Source: Hormiphora californensis
Taxonomy: Eukaryota; Ctenophora; Tentaculata; Cydippida; Pleurobrachiidae
Assembly: GCA_020137815.1 (NCBI GenBank)
Contig: CM035351.1
Span: 5,073,792-5,137,791, forward strand
Direction: 5' to 3'
Length of the DNA stretch: 64,000 nucleotides
Shown here: positions 35,628 to 54,636 of the stretch, in pieces
Numbering within the stretch: the stretch's first letter is position 1
How the letters are laid out: each line of letters begins with the position of its first letter
Notes under the pieces: generated by a model
The model's database searches: none
What the model saw: only the letters and a program-made list of their open reading frames with translations
What the model was told of the DNA's origin: nothing
Position numbers and translations under genes: made by a program

Positions 35628-36170
35628 TGTTTTCCTTCAAACAAAAAACCCCCCAAATTAATGCTGTAACCTTGGATCTCTCAACTTTCTCTCCCCATAA
35701 CCACCTCCTTCAGTTTCAGTTGACATGGACGCCGATTGGAGAGGTCCCAACTCCAGTTGCGGAGAAAAGGTAGAAGGATGCTCTGGCAGAATGCAGAGAT
35801 GGTTGCGAGAGGGGCCCCAAAGAAAAGGGCCAGGAACAAGCAGGACCCCCAAGAAGGAGAAGACCGTTGAACCAATGCAGCACTCCTGTCCATCAACGAA
35901 CTCTAATCTCATTCAAGGTCAAAGGTTGAAGAAGAAGAGGGTGTAGACGAGGCGGAGAAGGCCGCCAAGACGAGAAGAGCAAGAAGAGGCAAAGGCTAAT
36001 GCCGAGCGGGAAGAGGAGGGAACCTGAAGGAGAAGGAAGAGGAGAAGGAGAGGAGAAAAAGGACGATGGAGGAAACCCAAGAGAGGAGAATAGTGAGAAA
36101 GAGAACAAGGATAACACGCCCAAGGAAACATATGAGAAAAAGGCTGTGGAACAGACCACGATGCCCCGAG
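35625..36170 (+). pseudogene. Decayed copy of the acidic nuclear-protein gene, inside Homer
   Basis: Clear but diverged copy of 38420-39057. Shared words in order are AAGTGTTTTCCTTCAAAC, CTCCCCATAACC, CAGTTTCAGTTGACATGG, AGCAGGACCCCCAAGAAGGA, GAAGAGCAAGAAGAGG, GAGGAGAAAAAGGACGATG and GCTGTGGAACAGACCACG. Many indels abolish the frame. Because the copy includes sequence 5' of the parent's ATG (leader or intron DNA), it looks like a genomic duplication or an element carrying leader sequence rather than a simple processed copy. Confidence 0.85.
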
Positions 36171-36202
36171 AGCAGTGAATAGAGGGTATCTGAGAAAGTG
36201 AC

Positions 36203-36370
36203 TACGTGAGGTTAAAAACTCAGCTGCGACAGAGTGAGGAGAGATCAGGGGTTTCCAAACAAGTCTATGAAAATAGCATGGTTTGTCAGATTCAGGCTGA
36301 TATGGAGTTGAGACTGAGAGAACTTGTTGATATGAATAGAAAATTACTGACATATTGTCGAAAATCATAG
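36203..36370 (+). pseudogene. Homer C-terminal coiled-coil tail, detached
   Basis: Open for 55 codons to TAG: after VRLKTQLRQSEERSG come a helical stretch and MELRLRELVDMNRKLLTY, resembling the last leucine-zipper part of long Homer forms, which tetramerises the protein. It cannot be read from the upstream Homer exon because of the inserted copy and because of stops just before it. Whether it is still spliced on is not evident. Confidence 0.6.
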
Positions 36371-36960
36371 TTTGTCTGTTGGTGTTTTAGAGACGATATA
36401 TTATATGTTCGCAAAAGGCAAGCTTCCCCTCGTCCGACCCGAAGTTGGAATCATATGGGTTTAGTTTGTCGAACCGGCAAGTTGCTAACATATTTCAAAT
36501 CTTCACTACTTCTCAAATGATCTAATCCCATACATTCAGTCTAATACCAAAATAAAATTGTAAATCCTATTAAAATAGAGACAAAAATAATGGCACCAAA
36601 ATGTGAAATGCCCTTGTAGTTAGTGGGAGCAGAACAAAATCAATTTCTTATCTCACCACGTTAATAAATAATTAATTAAGTTGATGCTCTTATTTGTTTA
36701 GAGGTGCTCAAGTTCTACCGCCAGCCACTGGATGAAATTTATCCATTTCATTGTGCACAATGCACAGGCTTTGGTTACGAAGTTACCCCTTGCCAGCGCG
36801 TGCAAAGGTCGCCCGGCGACAGAGTGTGAGGTGTCTTCGATACCAAGCACAGGCTTGTGTAACAAAAAGGGGCATTTTTATAGCTTATTGTTCATCATAA
36901 CCTGAAATAAATAATTTTCATTACTTTCACAAAGGCTCAAAGTTTGAATATCAAATTTGT
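36371..36960. other. Intergenic, no gene seen
   Basis: AT-rich unique sequence after Homer, running into the satellite block. No open frame of interest. Confidence 0.5.
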
Positions 36961-36969
36961 GTAAGCGCA

Positions 36970-38240
36970 AATTGGTGCAGGGGCAAAAGTTTTAATTGAT
37001 TATTATTAATTAATTAATTAGAAAATCAAAAATCCGGCTCCGTTATGACTCGTATTTATACTACTAGAACATACATACAAAGTTTCATTTCGAAATTTCA
37101 AACGGTGTGGCCACAGTTTGAATATCAAAGTTGCAAAAATTGTGCAGGGCAAACAAAATTGTGCAGGGGCAAAAGTTTTAATTACTTATAATTAATTAAT
37201 TAATTAAAAAAATCAGAAATCCGGCTCTTTTATGACTCGTAGTTATACCACTAGAACATGCATGCAAAGTCTCATTTCGAAATATTAAACGGTGTGGCCA
37301 CAGTTCGAATATCAAATTTACCGAAAATGTGCAGGGGCAACATTTGCCGCAAATGTACAGGGGCAAAATGTGCAGGGGCAAAATTTTAATTGCTTATAAT
37401 TAATTGGATAATTAATTTTGACTATTCCCACTTTTTGTCGATCTTTCTATATGCATGAACTACATTACTACAAAATGTTAGGTCGTTATTTATAGCAGAA
37501 CAGAAAATATACCATTTTTAGTTGCCTTGTTCAGGAAATGTGCAGGGGGTCGAAATCAGCGGTGCAGGGGAAAGATGGTGCAGGGGCAAAATTTTAATTA
37601 CTTATAATTAATTAGTTAAATTAAAAATAAGAAATCCAGCCTTTTTATGACTCGTAGTTATACTACTAGAACATGCATACAAAGTTTCATTTCGAAAAAA
37701 CAAACGGTTTGGCCACAGTTTGAATATCAAAATTGCAAAAAATGTGCAGGGGTATTTGCCCCTGTACATTTTCAAAAAAAGTGCAGGGGGCCCTAAAAAA
37801 GTCCATTTTTGCATGCCTATAACTAATTAATTAATTAATTTTCAATACTCCCACTTTTCGAATATCATTTTTTATGATTGAAGAACATTCCTACAAAGTT
37901 TCAAGTCGATATTTCAAGCAGAACGGAAGATAAACCGTGTGCAGGGGCACGCGTGCAGGGGCAAAAAATCAAAATGTACAGGGGCAATGTGCAGGGGCAA
38001 ATTTTGATAGCTTATAATTAATTAATTAATTAAAAAATCAAAAATCCGGCCACGTTATGACACGTAGTTATACTACTAGAACATGCCTACAAAATTTCAG
38101 GTCGATATCTCAAACGATGTGGCCGCAATCGCTGCCTGAAATTTGCCCCCCCCCCCCCCCCCGAAAATCTTCTATTCTTCTGCTATATAGGGCCGTCACT
38201 TTTTGGATTTGGTGCAGGGGCAAAAATTTTTTTTTTCGTT
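36970..38240. repeat. Satellite of about 200-bp monomers, two alternating types
   Basis: At least six diverged monomers. Type A contains TTATGACTCGTAGTTATAC, ACTAGAACATGCATACAAAG and TTTCATTTCGAAA (about 37036, 37222, 37637, 38045). Type B contains CTCCCACTTTT, then GAACATTCCTACAAAG and CAGAACGGAAGAT (about 37424, 37845). Each is introduced by TAATTAATTAATTAA and by the word GTGCAGGGGCAAA, which recurs many times. The spacing A-A-B-A-B-A is about 190-210 bp. A run of C at about 38147-38162 lies in the last unit. Confidence 0.8.
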
Positions 38241-38524
38241 TTTTCTGTTTTCTTCGGGTCGGAGGTGCCTGCCGGCACCTAAATGTATACGATGTTTGTA
38301 GACGTGCTATATTTTTATGTATCAGAGACAGAAACTATAGTAGCTAGCAATAAATTGTTTTTTGTGCTTTTTTGTTGTTTTGAATGTTTTACTGTTCCTT
38401 TACAAGTATCAAGTGATTCAAGTGTTTTCCTTCAAACAACAACTCCTTTCTCTCTGTAACCCCAACACCTCCCCATTCCCTCCCTTTCCCTCCCCATAAC
38501 CCCATTCCCACAGTTTCAGTTGAC

Positions 38525-39067
38525 ATGGCCGACGCCGCTGCAGAGACCGTTCCCACTCCAGTTGAGGAGAAAAAGGTAGAGGAGGTTGCCGACAAGAGAC
38601 CTGCAGAGAATGGTGCTGCTGAGGAGGAGCCCCCAAAGAAAAGGGGCAGGAAAAGCAGGACCCCCAAGAAGGAGAAGACTCCTGTTGAACCAATGCGTCG
38701 CAGCAGTCGCCGCTCAACTGTCCTGAGCTCCGAAGCCTCTATCGCTCAGTCCAAGATAGATGAGGAGGAAGAGAAGAAGGAAGCTGAGAAGAGGGCCGAG
38801 AAGAAGGCCGCCAAGACCGAGAAGAGCAAGAAGAGGGGCAAGAAGGCTACTGCCGAGGCGGAGGAAGAAGAGGAGGAGAAGCCTGCTGAGGAGGAGAAGG
38901 AAGAGGAGAAGGAAGAGGAGAAAAAGGACGATGAGGAGAAACCCAAGGAGGAGGAGAAAGTAGTGGAGAAAGAGAACAAGGAGGATAACACGACCCCCGC
39001 AGAGACACCGGCAGCTGAGAAAACAGAGGCTGTGGAACAGACCACGACTGCCCCCGTTGAGGCCTAA
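38525..39067 (+). CDS. Acidic, lysine-rich nuclear protein with AT-hook-like motif
   Basis: 180 residues in one exon. Residues 1-40 are acidic/alanine-rich; KKRGRKSRTPKK at about 38-50 resembles an AT-hook or nuclear localisation signal; a serine/arginine patch (MRRSSRRSTVLSSE) follows; from about 78 on it is alternating Lys/Glu of high charge, ending ETPAAEKTEAVEQTTTAPVEA. The composition recalls HMGN-like or other chromatin-associated acidic proteins, but I cannot name a family. A CAG at about 38511 (TTCCCACAGTTTCAG) suggests a leader intron. A decayed copy sits in Homer, about 3 kb upstream. Confidence 0.7.
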   Translation: MADAAAETVPTPVEEKKVEEVADKRPAENGAAEEEPPKKRGRKSRTPKKEKTPVEPMRRSSRRSTVLSSEASIAQSKIDEEEEKKEAEKRAEKKAAKTEKSKKRGKKATAEAEEEEEEKPAEEEKEEEKEEEKKDDEEKPKEEEKVVEKENKEDNTTPAETPAAEKTEAVEQTTTAPVEA

Positions 39068-39883
39068 CCATCCCCATTAAACAATTATCATACCTATCAG
39101 TACCGCTGCAAAGAGACACCGTGTGCGAGAGAGAGAGAAAGAGCGAGGGACAGTGAAACTAAGATGACTAGAACTGAGCCTTACAATATTATACCTGTGA
39201 GAAGTTGTGACAGCATGACTGAAAGTGGTTAATTTTTATTAAGAGCCTACATCAATACAATACCAACAGGATTCGTGTCTCTATTATCGACATTTTGTGA
39301 TGACCCCAGTATCTCATATCACTAATTTATCGAGGTGATGATGTTTGCTCTTCTTATGTTTTTTTTTTCTTCAGAGTGACAAAGCTTCAGACTCTGCTGC
39401 TATAATATTTGTTACAAATGTTAGTGAATATATAATATAAGGGTACTGTTTATCTGGTTTAAAAGCCACGACCTCTGCTGCAGACATTTAATTTTTGTAT
39501 TTGAAAAAGAAAGATATTGACCGGTTCGTTACATTTTATCATCGTTAGGGAATTAGAACAGTTGACAGAGAGAGAGAATTGATCAGTTTATTAAATGGGT
39601 CAATTCTGTGCTATTTTGAGAGGGGGTTATTGGGCGGCGTCTTAAATAGTCTGTGATTCGGCCCCGCGTCTACAATGTAAGAGTTATTTAATCTGTCATC
39701 AGTTTGTTCACCCTATAACTTTTTAATTTTCAGGACTATACCAAAACAACGAGTTTTACTTTTTAAAACCCCCTAATCTACTGGAGTGACTCCAACCCCT
39801 TATCTCGAACCTACCCTTCCCCCTATTTCCCCCCTAATCTACACCCTATATCACTAATCACACACCTGGCCCTGTTTCAGTTC
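39068..39883. other. Intergenic, no gene seen
   Basis: 3' flank of the acidic-protein gene and upstream of MRPL37; no open frame of interest. The CAG just before 39881 may be a leader splice acceptor for MRPL37. Confidence 0.5.
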
Positions 39884-41750
39884 ATGTCAGCACTCCGCTC
39901 TGCAGTTCCCCGGTTATGTCCTGGGTTAGCTAGACATGGACACATGGTGAACCTTCCAAAGGGTGCCAACTGGGCCCCTTCCGCAACATTTGGTGCCAAG
40001 AAGCACAAGAAATGGCACAAAAAGGGCACCTACAGGATGCAGCTGCACAATGTAAAACCAAATCAGCAACTGATGTACAGGATGGAGGATAGAAAGATGA
40101 TCCAGTACGCGTATCAGCTGGAAACTGTACCCCGGACCAAGACATGTGACCCACTAGAACACCTTTGTAACCTAACAAAAACAGCTGAACCTGTTGATTT
40201 AGAGCAGGGGAAGATTCCTGATCCAGATATAGTTCACACACTAGCTGCACGTGTTACACAACATTGTCAAGGAATTAACCAGACCTACCATCTAAAGGGA
40301 CTATCACCCAACCCTACCACTCCAATGGAGTTGGAGAGGTTTGCAGAGTTTTACACCAAATCATTCCTGCAACAGCTGGTGTCACTTTTAACAGTTGATG
40401 AGCGGGCGGGGTTACGGGATCGTCTACACTGCAACAGGTGTGTGTCTGCCTGAGTGTCTGTCTGTCTGTCTGTGATCTGTCTGTCTGGGTGTCTGTCTGT
40501 GATCTGTCTGTACTTCCACCCACTATAATAACAGGTGTGTTACACTCTGTTAGTAGTTTGTACAGTTATAGTTAGCCACAACTTCACTTTTAACATTCTG
40601 TTACTCACACTACCCCCTCTCTAGATCAGTGAACACAGGAACATTCTGGAGAGTGAACGTGGTTGAAAACCCCAAGCGATGCCACAGTTTCCAGCTCTAT
40701 AACACCGTGGATTTGTTGCTCAGAAGCGACAACCGGCTGTATCACAGTTACCTAGAGAAAGGAGTGGAGAGAGATATATCAGGGATCAGTCTTCCCCACA
40801 CGTGCACACAGAATCTACATGTGTTTAGGGAGACGAGGGATGTGGTTCAGTATCCCGGGTTTAACAAGAACACTTTCTATCCTTACAATCACACTGTTAT
40901 GAAGGTAAACAATCAGAGAGCTGTCATTATTATTATCATATGTCTATGTTACATTCATAATTCACATGTTACATTTTGTACTGTCAGACGAGAGAGAAAG
41001 TCATATGTTACACTGAGTATGCTAGCTAACTATTGCATTGTCACTATTAACCCAGACTTAAACTTCTAAATACAACATCATACCTACAATCACCCTTCCT
41101 CGCAGGTCGTTAGTCCAGCCCTAACTGATCGAGACATGCAGGCTGCAGCTATGATGTCAGGTTTCTGTCAGGTCCTACCTTCCCTACAATACAGAGAGGA
41201 CTTCCTAGTCCATGTTGACAAATTACCTGCTGTGCGAGAACCAGAGGCAGTCAATGTAGTTGTAACGGATGGAGATAGGTGGGTACAGGAAGAGGGGGAG
41301 GGGGTACCGGGTCTTCTTTTAGTCTGTGTGGTAAACTCCGGGGCGTTTCATAATTCACTGCCTTCCCTGTTATAATCCCCTCTACATGTAGTTTACTGGG
41401 AGTTTACTCTATACCATTACTTCTTAACTTCCTCCCTGTTTATTGCCCCCATCCCTCTCCATACAGCCTATAGTTTACTCTGCTCTGTCTTCCCCTGCAG
41501 TTCATAATCTGTAGTTTACTCAGGTTTCTGTTATAGTCCCCCTCTCCCATCCTAACCATAGCCCCATCTCCCCAGGTACGCCCTGGCTGTATACCAATGT
41601 AACACGACCAACATGTGTGGACTAAAAGGCGAAGGAGAGGGTGTTACCAAGGGTAACGGGGTAGCGCTGGCACCAGTCCAACATATATTTGAGGAAGGGG
41701 CAGTGAACCACGAACTGTTGCAGCAGCTAGTTGGCATGTTAATTAATTGA
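39884..41750 (+). CDS. MRPL37: Mitochondrial large-subunit ribosomal protein mL37
   Basis: Four exons, 39884-40437, 40625-40904, 41106-41278 and 41576-41750, in consistent phase, giving 393 residues (human 423). The N-terminus is basic and hydrophobic, as expected for mitochondrial import. Diagnostic stretches are FWRVNVVENP, the segment FNKNTFYPYNHTVMKVVSPA (human ...YPYPHTLYLLDKANL), QAAAMMSGFCQVLPSLQY, and DGDRYALAVYQCNTTNM (human DGRxFHFLVFQLNTTDL). mL37 is an animal-type mitoribosome component without a bacterial counterpart. Intron 1 carries a TGTC-type simple repeat (about 40455-40515). H2A.Z follows about 400 bp downstream on the same strand. Confidence 0.88.
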
Positions 41751-42166
41751 GAGAGTATTGTTTTGTATAAAGGGTTAACTTATTGATTGTTTTGTTTAGT
41801 TCTTTTATGATCTGTTTTTCTAGAAAATATGCATGTTTCTCTCAATTACCTCATTTGCTAGCTCCTAAACCAGTTATGTAGGATGTGTACATTCCCCTTC
41901 TCGTAACAACAGCACCCTCCTCTTGGGAGACTCAATGTCCAGTCCCCTTCTTAGAGGCTCTTCCCTCACCAAACATCATTTCTCTTTCATCCCCATGCAG
42001 TGTAAAATGCAATGTGAGCTACATACAACATAACACAAATCATTCTCTCCCATTACCTGACATCTTACAAGTTACAACCATCAACACCACTTGGCACTTT
42101 TTTTCACAACACCCCTTTTTATTTCCCCGACATCTCACAACCACAATATCTCGTTTTGTAGCAAAT

Positions 42167-43253
42167 ATGGCAGGAGGTAAAGCAGGGAAGGATGCGAAGA
42201 AGAAGGAACAAAACATGAGCAGGAGCATGCGAGCTGGGCTTCAGTTCCCCGTGGGACGTATACACAGGTACTACACTGATCTAGAGTGGGGGGCGTCTAC
42301 TGGTGTGACTATCTCTCTTTGTTCTTCATTTTTGCAGTGCTAGAGAGAAGTGAGCTAGAGAGAAATGGTAGTTAGGAAGGGAGAGAGAGCGAAGGGTGGA
42401 GCTTACAGTGAGTGTACCCAATTAGGTCTCTATCGAGCACACTATTGCCAACACACACAGTTACGCTCTCTCTTTCTTTCTCTCTCTTTGTATTCGCTCT
42501 CTCTTGTCAAAGGTAAAACTCTCTTTCTCTCTCCCTCTACCCAATTTACCACCAGGTACATGAAATCTCAGACGACAAGAAAAGGAAGGGTGGGCGCCAC
42601 CTCTGCAGTATACAGTGCCGCAATTTTGGAGTACCTAACAGCTGAAGTGCTGGAGTTGGCAGGTAACGCTTCCAAGGATCTCAAAGTGAAAAGGATAACT
42701 CCCCGACATCTCCAGTTGGCAATTAGGTAATTAAAACAGTTAGCAATTAGGTAATTATAATTTATCGAACCGTCTGGATGAATTACGAAAACCTTGAAAC
42801 GGATTCTAGGTCCTAGAATTTAGGAAAGTTTCAAGGGAAATTCCAAACAGTACAGCTAGTCGTGTGCAGCAGCATTAGCAGCAAAGCAGACCCCCGTCCC
42901 CTATTACTGCATACCTTCATACCTCCCTACACTTTGTCTCTTTCCTAACACCTCTACTCTGATGTCTTTCTTTCTCCGTACACTTTATCCTCCTCTCTCT
43001 TTCCCTCGCCACTGTTGTCTTACAAAAAACTACCCTCTCCGAACCGCGACATTACGTCATGTAGTATGACAACACCACTTTAATCTTTCTTTCTCCATCT
43101 TTCTCACCACTGAAACTTTCTTTCTCTCTCAGGGGAGATGAAGAGTTGGATACCTTGATTCGAGCTACAATCGCTGGAGGAGGTGTTATCCCTCATATTC
43201 ACAAATCACTAATTGGAAAGAAGGAGCAGACGACTCTCACTAAATCCGGATAG
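42167..43253 (+). CDS. H2AZ: Histone variant H2A.Z
   Basis: Three exons, 42167-42267, 42556-42726 and 43133-43253, giving 130 residues (human 128). The start [13 protein letters not shown], the segment [13 protein letters not shown], the long block from [20 protein letters not shown] to [19 protein letters not shown], and [19 protein letters not shown] are those of H2A.Z and not canonical H2A: note the extended acidic patch DEELD and the IHKSLI docking region. The N-terminal tail differs (EQNMSRSM), and loop 1 reads [16 protein letters not shown]2A.Z is placed at promoters by SWR1/SRCAP-type remodellers. The presence of introns and no histone stem-loop in the 3' flank fits a replication-independent variant. 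Confidence 0.96.
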
Positions 43254-43811
43254 AGAGATAGACACCTCCCAGTGAGAGCGATAGCCCTCATCGATCCAAA
43301 CCAAGAGCCATCCCGCCCGGGGATGAGAGAGAGAGGGAAATGACAGTTATTTTGTCCCTATATGAAACCATCCCCCCACATTATTCTTTAAGATTTATTT
43401 TAAAGTGTGTTTTTCTCCAGCCAATGTATGTGTGTGAGAGAGAGTGGTAGACACTTTAATACACCACTGATTCTTAATTATTATTCTCTTCATCTTATTA
43501 AATGTACATTTTCGAGGTCAAAACTCGACCATTCAGTTGTTTTCTGTTCTGAATTCCAGCAGGCTGAAGTCGCCGCGTTTTAGTTTGTATTGTGGGACAG
43601 AATCCCAAAACACCACACACACGACTAGCAAAACGATGGGATGGTTGAGTGCAAAGTTGGCTGCGCTCACTCATTCACTCTCTTTCCCGCGCGCGCGACA
43701 TTCCCGCCCTCTCAGAACAGAGACGAGTGCCACCTCGTTTTGGCACCATGTTATTTCACCCCACCCTCTTCACTAGGCCCCCATCTCACCCCTCCACTCC
43801 CAACTAGCAAG
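43254..43811. other. Intergenic, no gene seen
   Basis: H2A.Z 3' flank (with AATTATTATTCT-type AT-rich DNA) and presumed promoter of the next gene. The open frame continues upstream of the chosen ATG to 43641 but lacks coding character. Confidence 0.5.
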
Positions 43812-44342
43812 ATGGCCACATACCGGGACCTAGAAATGCAATGTATCCTCACTCCGGAAGAAATTGACGGATGGAAGGCTAACAAAGCAGCTGCATCTCG
43901 TAGGAGCAAGATAGTTTTCAAGAAAATCAGCTGGTTTGAACGGATCAAGAGACGTTATATCTCCCCACCCTACCAAACAGTATGTCTCTTTCTCTCTGAG
44001 TTATGGGGTGGAGAGCGAGAGGAGGAGCAGTGCTCTGAAGCAGAACTAGAGACAGCTCTCGATCTGGTGCTATCGACTCTCCTCAGTTATGGTCTGGGAG
44101 CGGGGTTTGTGTTTGATAGGACCAGGTTGAGGGAAATGGTGGAAAAGAGAGATGAGGTGATGAAAAGTGTTTCAAAGGGTGATCAAGATGAGATGATAGG
44201 ATGGTTAATGGCCAAGAAAGTAGCTGATAAAGCTCCGGATATTTGTAAAACGTTCCTGAGAGAAGCTCCCCTCCGAGGTTTGGAGATATCTGCTGCATCT
44301 TCGTTCATGTGTCTACTGCTAGAACAGGCATATGAAGTCTAG
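43812..44342 (+). CDS. Unrecognised 176-residue protein, single exon
   Basis: I do not recognise this protein. The ATG at 43812 (AGCAAGATGGCC) is preferred over the upstream extension because of its Kozak context and because coding-like composition starts there. The sequence is helical and charged: LTPEEIDGWKANKAAASRRS near the start, FKKISWFERIKRRY, an acidic stretch GGEREEEQCSEAELE, then a hydrophobic helix LDLVLSTLLSYGLGAGFVF, and a C-terminal helix SSFMCLLLEQAYEV. There is no signal peptide or obvious transmembrane segment. It lies between H2A.Z and the P-loop gene on the same strand. Confidence 0.55.
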   Translation: MATYRDLEMQCILTPEEIDGWKANKAAASRRSKIVFKKISWFERIKRRYISPPYQTVCLFLSELWGGEREEEQCSEAELETALDLVLSTLLSYGLGAGFVFDRTRLREMVEKRDEVMKSVSKGDQDEMIGWLMAKKVADKAPDICKTFLREAPLRGLEISAASSFMCLLLEQAYEV

Positions 44343-45072
44343 AGACAGCGGTATTGGCCAAATGGGTCTGGAAGCCATTCTTGGGACTGATACTCAGACC
44401 TGGTTTCACATTAATTTCATACACTAACATAACTATTTACTATTCATCTTCATTGTACACACTCATTACTTATTATTCATCTTCATTTCATTTTGTACAT
44501 TCTTCATTTGCATCATCTTGTTTTGAATCCCATGAAACTTTCTAAATTATAACCATGTATAACAGGAAGGTTCATGTCTGGCCAGTACCATGACGTGGTG
44601 CACTGGCTTCTGTGCAGAAATTTGGAAATTCCTTGAAAATCTTGGCAGACAATCTTCCAACTACTAAAACCCAGGTATTTATTTCTCCAGGGATTTATTT
44701 CTCCTCCGTTTGTCTGCACCTATTCTCTCCGATAGAAAATGGGGCCACCTTGTTCATTAAAAAGGAGAGAGAAAGGGGGAGAAAGAAAGGAAGCAAAAAG
44801 GAATCAATCAAGAGTGAGAGAGAGGGGGAAATAACATGAGAGAGCAATGAAATGAGAGAAAGAACGGTTATGTGAGAGAAAGGGAGAAATAATGGAGAGA
44901 GCGAGTAGAGAGCTCTCAGATCTCCTTATCTCTGTAACGCCTCCTCCCCTGTTACCGTGCGCCTCCTCCACAGCCCTCCAAACGCAGTACAACGGTTATT
45001 CACCACGGCTCTCCCTTTCAATTCTCATTCTCGCTCCTTTGTTTCGCACCTCTAGTTGATCTGCTGCAAACC
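44343..45072. other. Intergenic, no gene seen
   Basis: AT-rich 3' flank followed by GA-rich low-complexity sequence (about 44760-44910) and the presumed promoter of the P-loop gene; start context is ACCATGG. Confidence 0.5.
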
Positions 45073-49534
<4,462 letters not shown>

Positions 49535-50782
49535 ACTCTAGATCACAACTCTAGAGAGACGGAAGAGAGGAATCTTGAAAGGATGGAAAGATCCGGAGAG
49601 GAGGTATTAGAGTCTCTGAATCAGAGTGTTTGAATTGTTTTTTGAATGTGAACTGCGATGTTGTTAATTAAGTTATCCAAAACATGAACCTTGATAGTAA
49701 TGTCTTGTCCCGGGGTATGTCGCTATGTTCCAACCCTCCTTCGGCCCAAGTTTTGGGCAAGACAGGGTCGACCTTGGTAATGAAATTCCCCCTCTGCGCT
49801 AGCTCACGGAGGGGTAATAATATCGCTTGTACGGCGGGAAAAAGATTCCTGTGTCCAAACTACAAAACAGAAAGTTCTAATTTTTTGAACATACCGAGGA
49901 AATTGTCTGAGCTACCATTACATACCGGAATTTTTCGATATTTTGGCCATTAACACTGTTTTTGTTTTTGGAAAACTATGAAGATGCTGGAATTTGGCTA
50001 CAAAAACCTTCAGAAATGTGCAAAATGCCATTCCAAAGGTATTAGAGGTGGATTCATTGATAACTAAGCTATAGTCGAGTCAGAAAAAATTCCACAAGAT
50101 TGGAATTTTATGCCCATATAAGGAGTTATGCGACACACCTCTGTTGTTAAACATGTGGTGTAATCGCTACCGGTCGTTACTTTCTGTAGAATTCAGGTCC
50201 TGGTTACTATACAAACTAGTACCATACGTTTTAGATAGGTTTTAGACAAGTTTTCGATAACTTTTTATGAGAAGGTCCCGTAAATTTTCATTTTTAGGTA
50301 GGCGGTATTGTCACCCCTATATGCAATAATAGGGGTGACTTCGTAACCAAGGGTCGACCAAGGTTACTGGAAACTAAATGGTATGACTCTCGGGCCAATC
50401 CAATCAATGATTTTGAAAATCATTTTCCATCCTGCACTGTATTCGCGCGGCGGGGCCATGTGCCTACATAGGATCCTTTCCTCAGATGGCAGTTACCGCG
50501 CGCTCCCTCATCTACCCACCACCCTTCAACCAGAGCAAAGATAAAAACTCGTGTTCTATTCATTGGAAATGTAAAACACACAACGTCAATTGCTACTGTG
50601 ACAGAACGACTGCTGCACTGTGAAGTGAAGCACAAAGAGCATGCACCCGGCATATCTGTTGTTATTTTATCAGAGAGAGAGAGAAAGAAAGGTCAAATAT
50701 TATACAGGAAAGAAATTGCACATTGAAATGTTTTAAAACACTGATAATTAAAGTCCAACAACACTCTAATTAAAGTTCCCCA
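49535..50782. other. Convergent intergenic region
   Basis: Lies between two genes that converge (P-loop gene + and Lunapark -). No convincing exon; a 77-codon minus frame at 50420-50653 is unsupported. It contains inverted words around GGTCGACC (about 49767 and 50352). Confidence 0.5.
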
Positions 50783-54208
<3,426 letters not shown>

Positions 54209-54636
54209 ACACTATATAATGGAGTAGTGGAGTTACTGGGAGAATAAAGTGGGGGGGGGGGGTTGCCTAATGGCTGAAAGAGGGGAAATTAAAGCGGTTA
54301 AAGGAAAGTGAGAAACTGAGAGACAGAGTTTTTTGATATTAAATGTACATAAACTGCACGTGTGGCTGTATAAGCTGACCGCTCCGTCTATTATACTGTG
54401 CATTAGTAAGTTATTCATACCACGATGGAAAGAAATGAGCATGAACTATTATTTAGGGGACGGTATGTGATAGTAGGAGGAATAGTTCAGCAATGAAATA
54501 AAGATATTACTTGATAAAAATATATATAGCCTGCCTTCAAATACAACGACACACACACAGAATAGCAGGCATAAAATAAAAGAGATGGCTTTTTCTCTCA
54601 CTCTCTGAACAAGGTATAATGGGTATATATTTTCTC
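54209..54636. other. Intergenic PRPF31-Lunapark
   Basis: No gene. Contains a run of 12 G (about 54252-54263); presumed Lunapark promoter on the minus strand. Confidence 0.5.

Noticed and set aside
38746-39045. Ser-rich minus-strand and Arg-rich plus-strand frames over the acidic gene
   Set aside because: Alternate readings of GAG/AAG-rich coding DNA.
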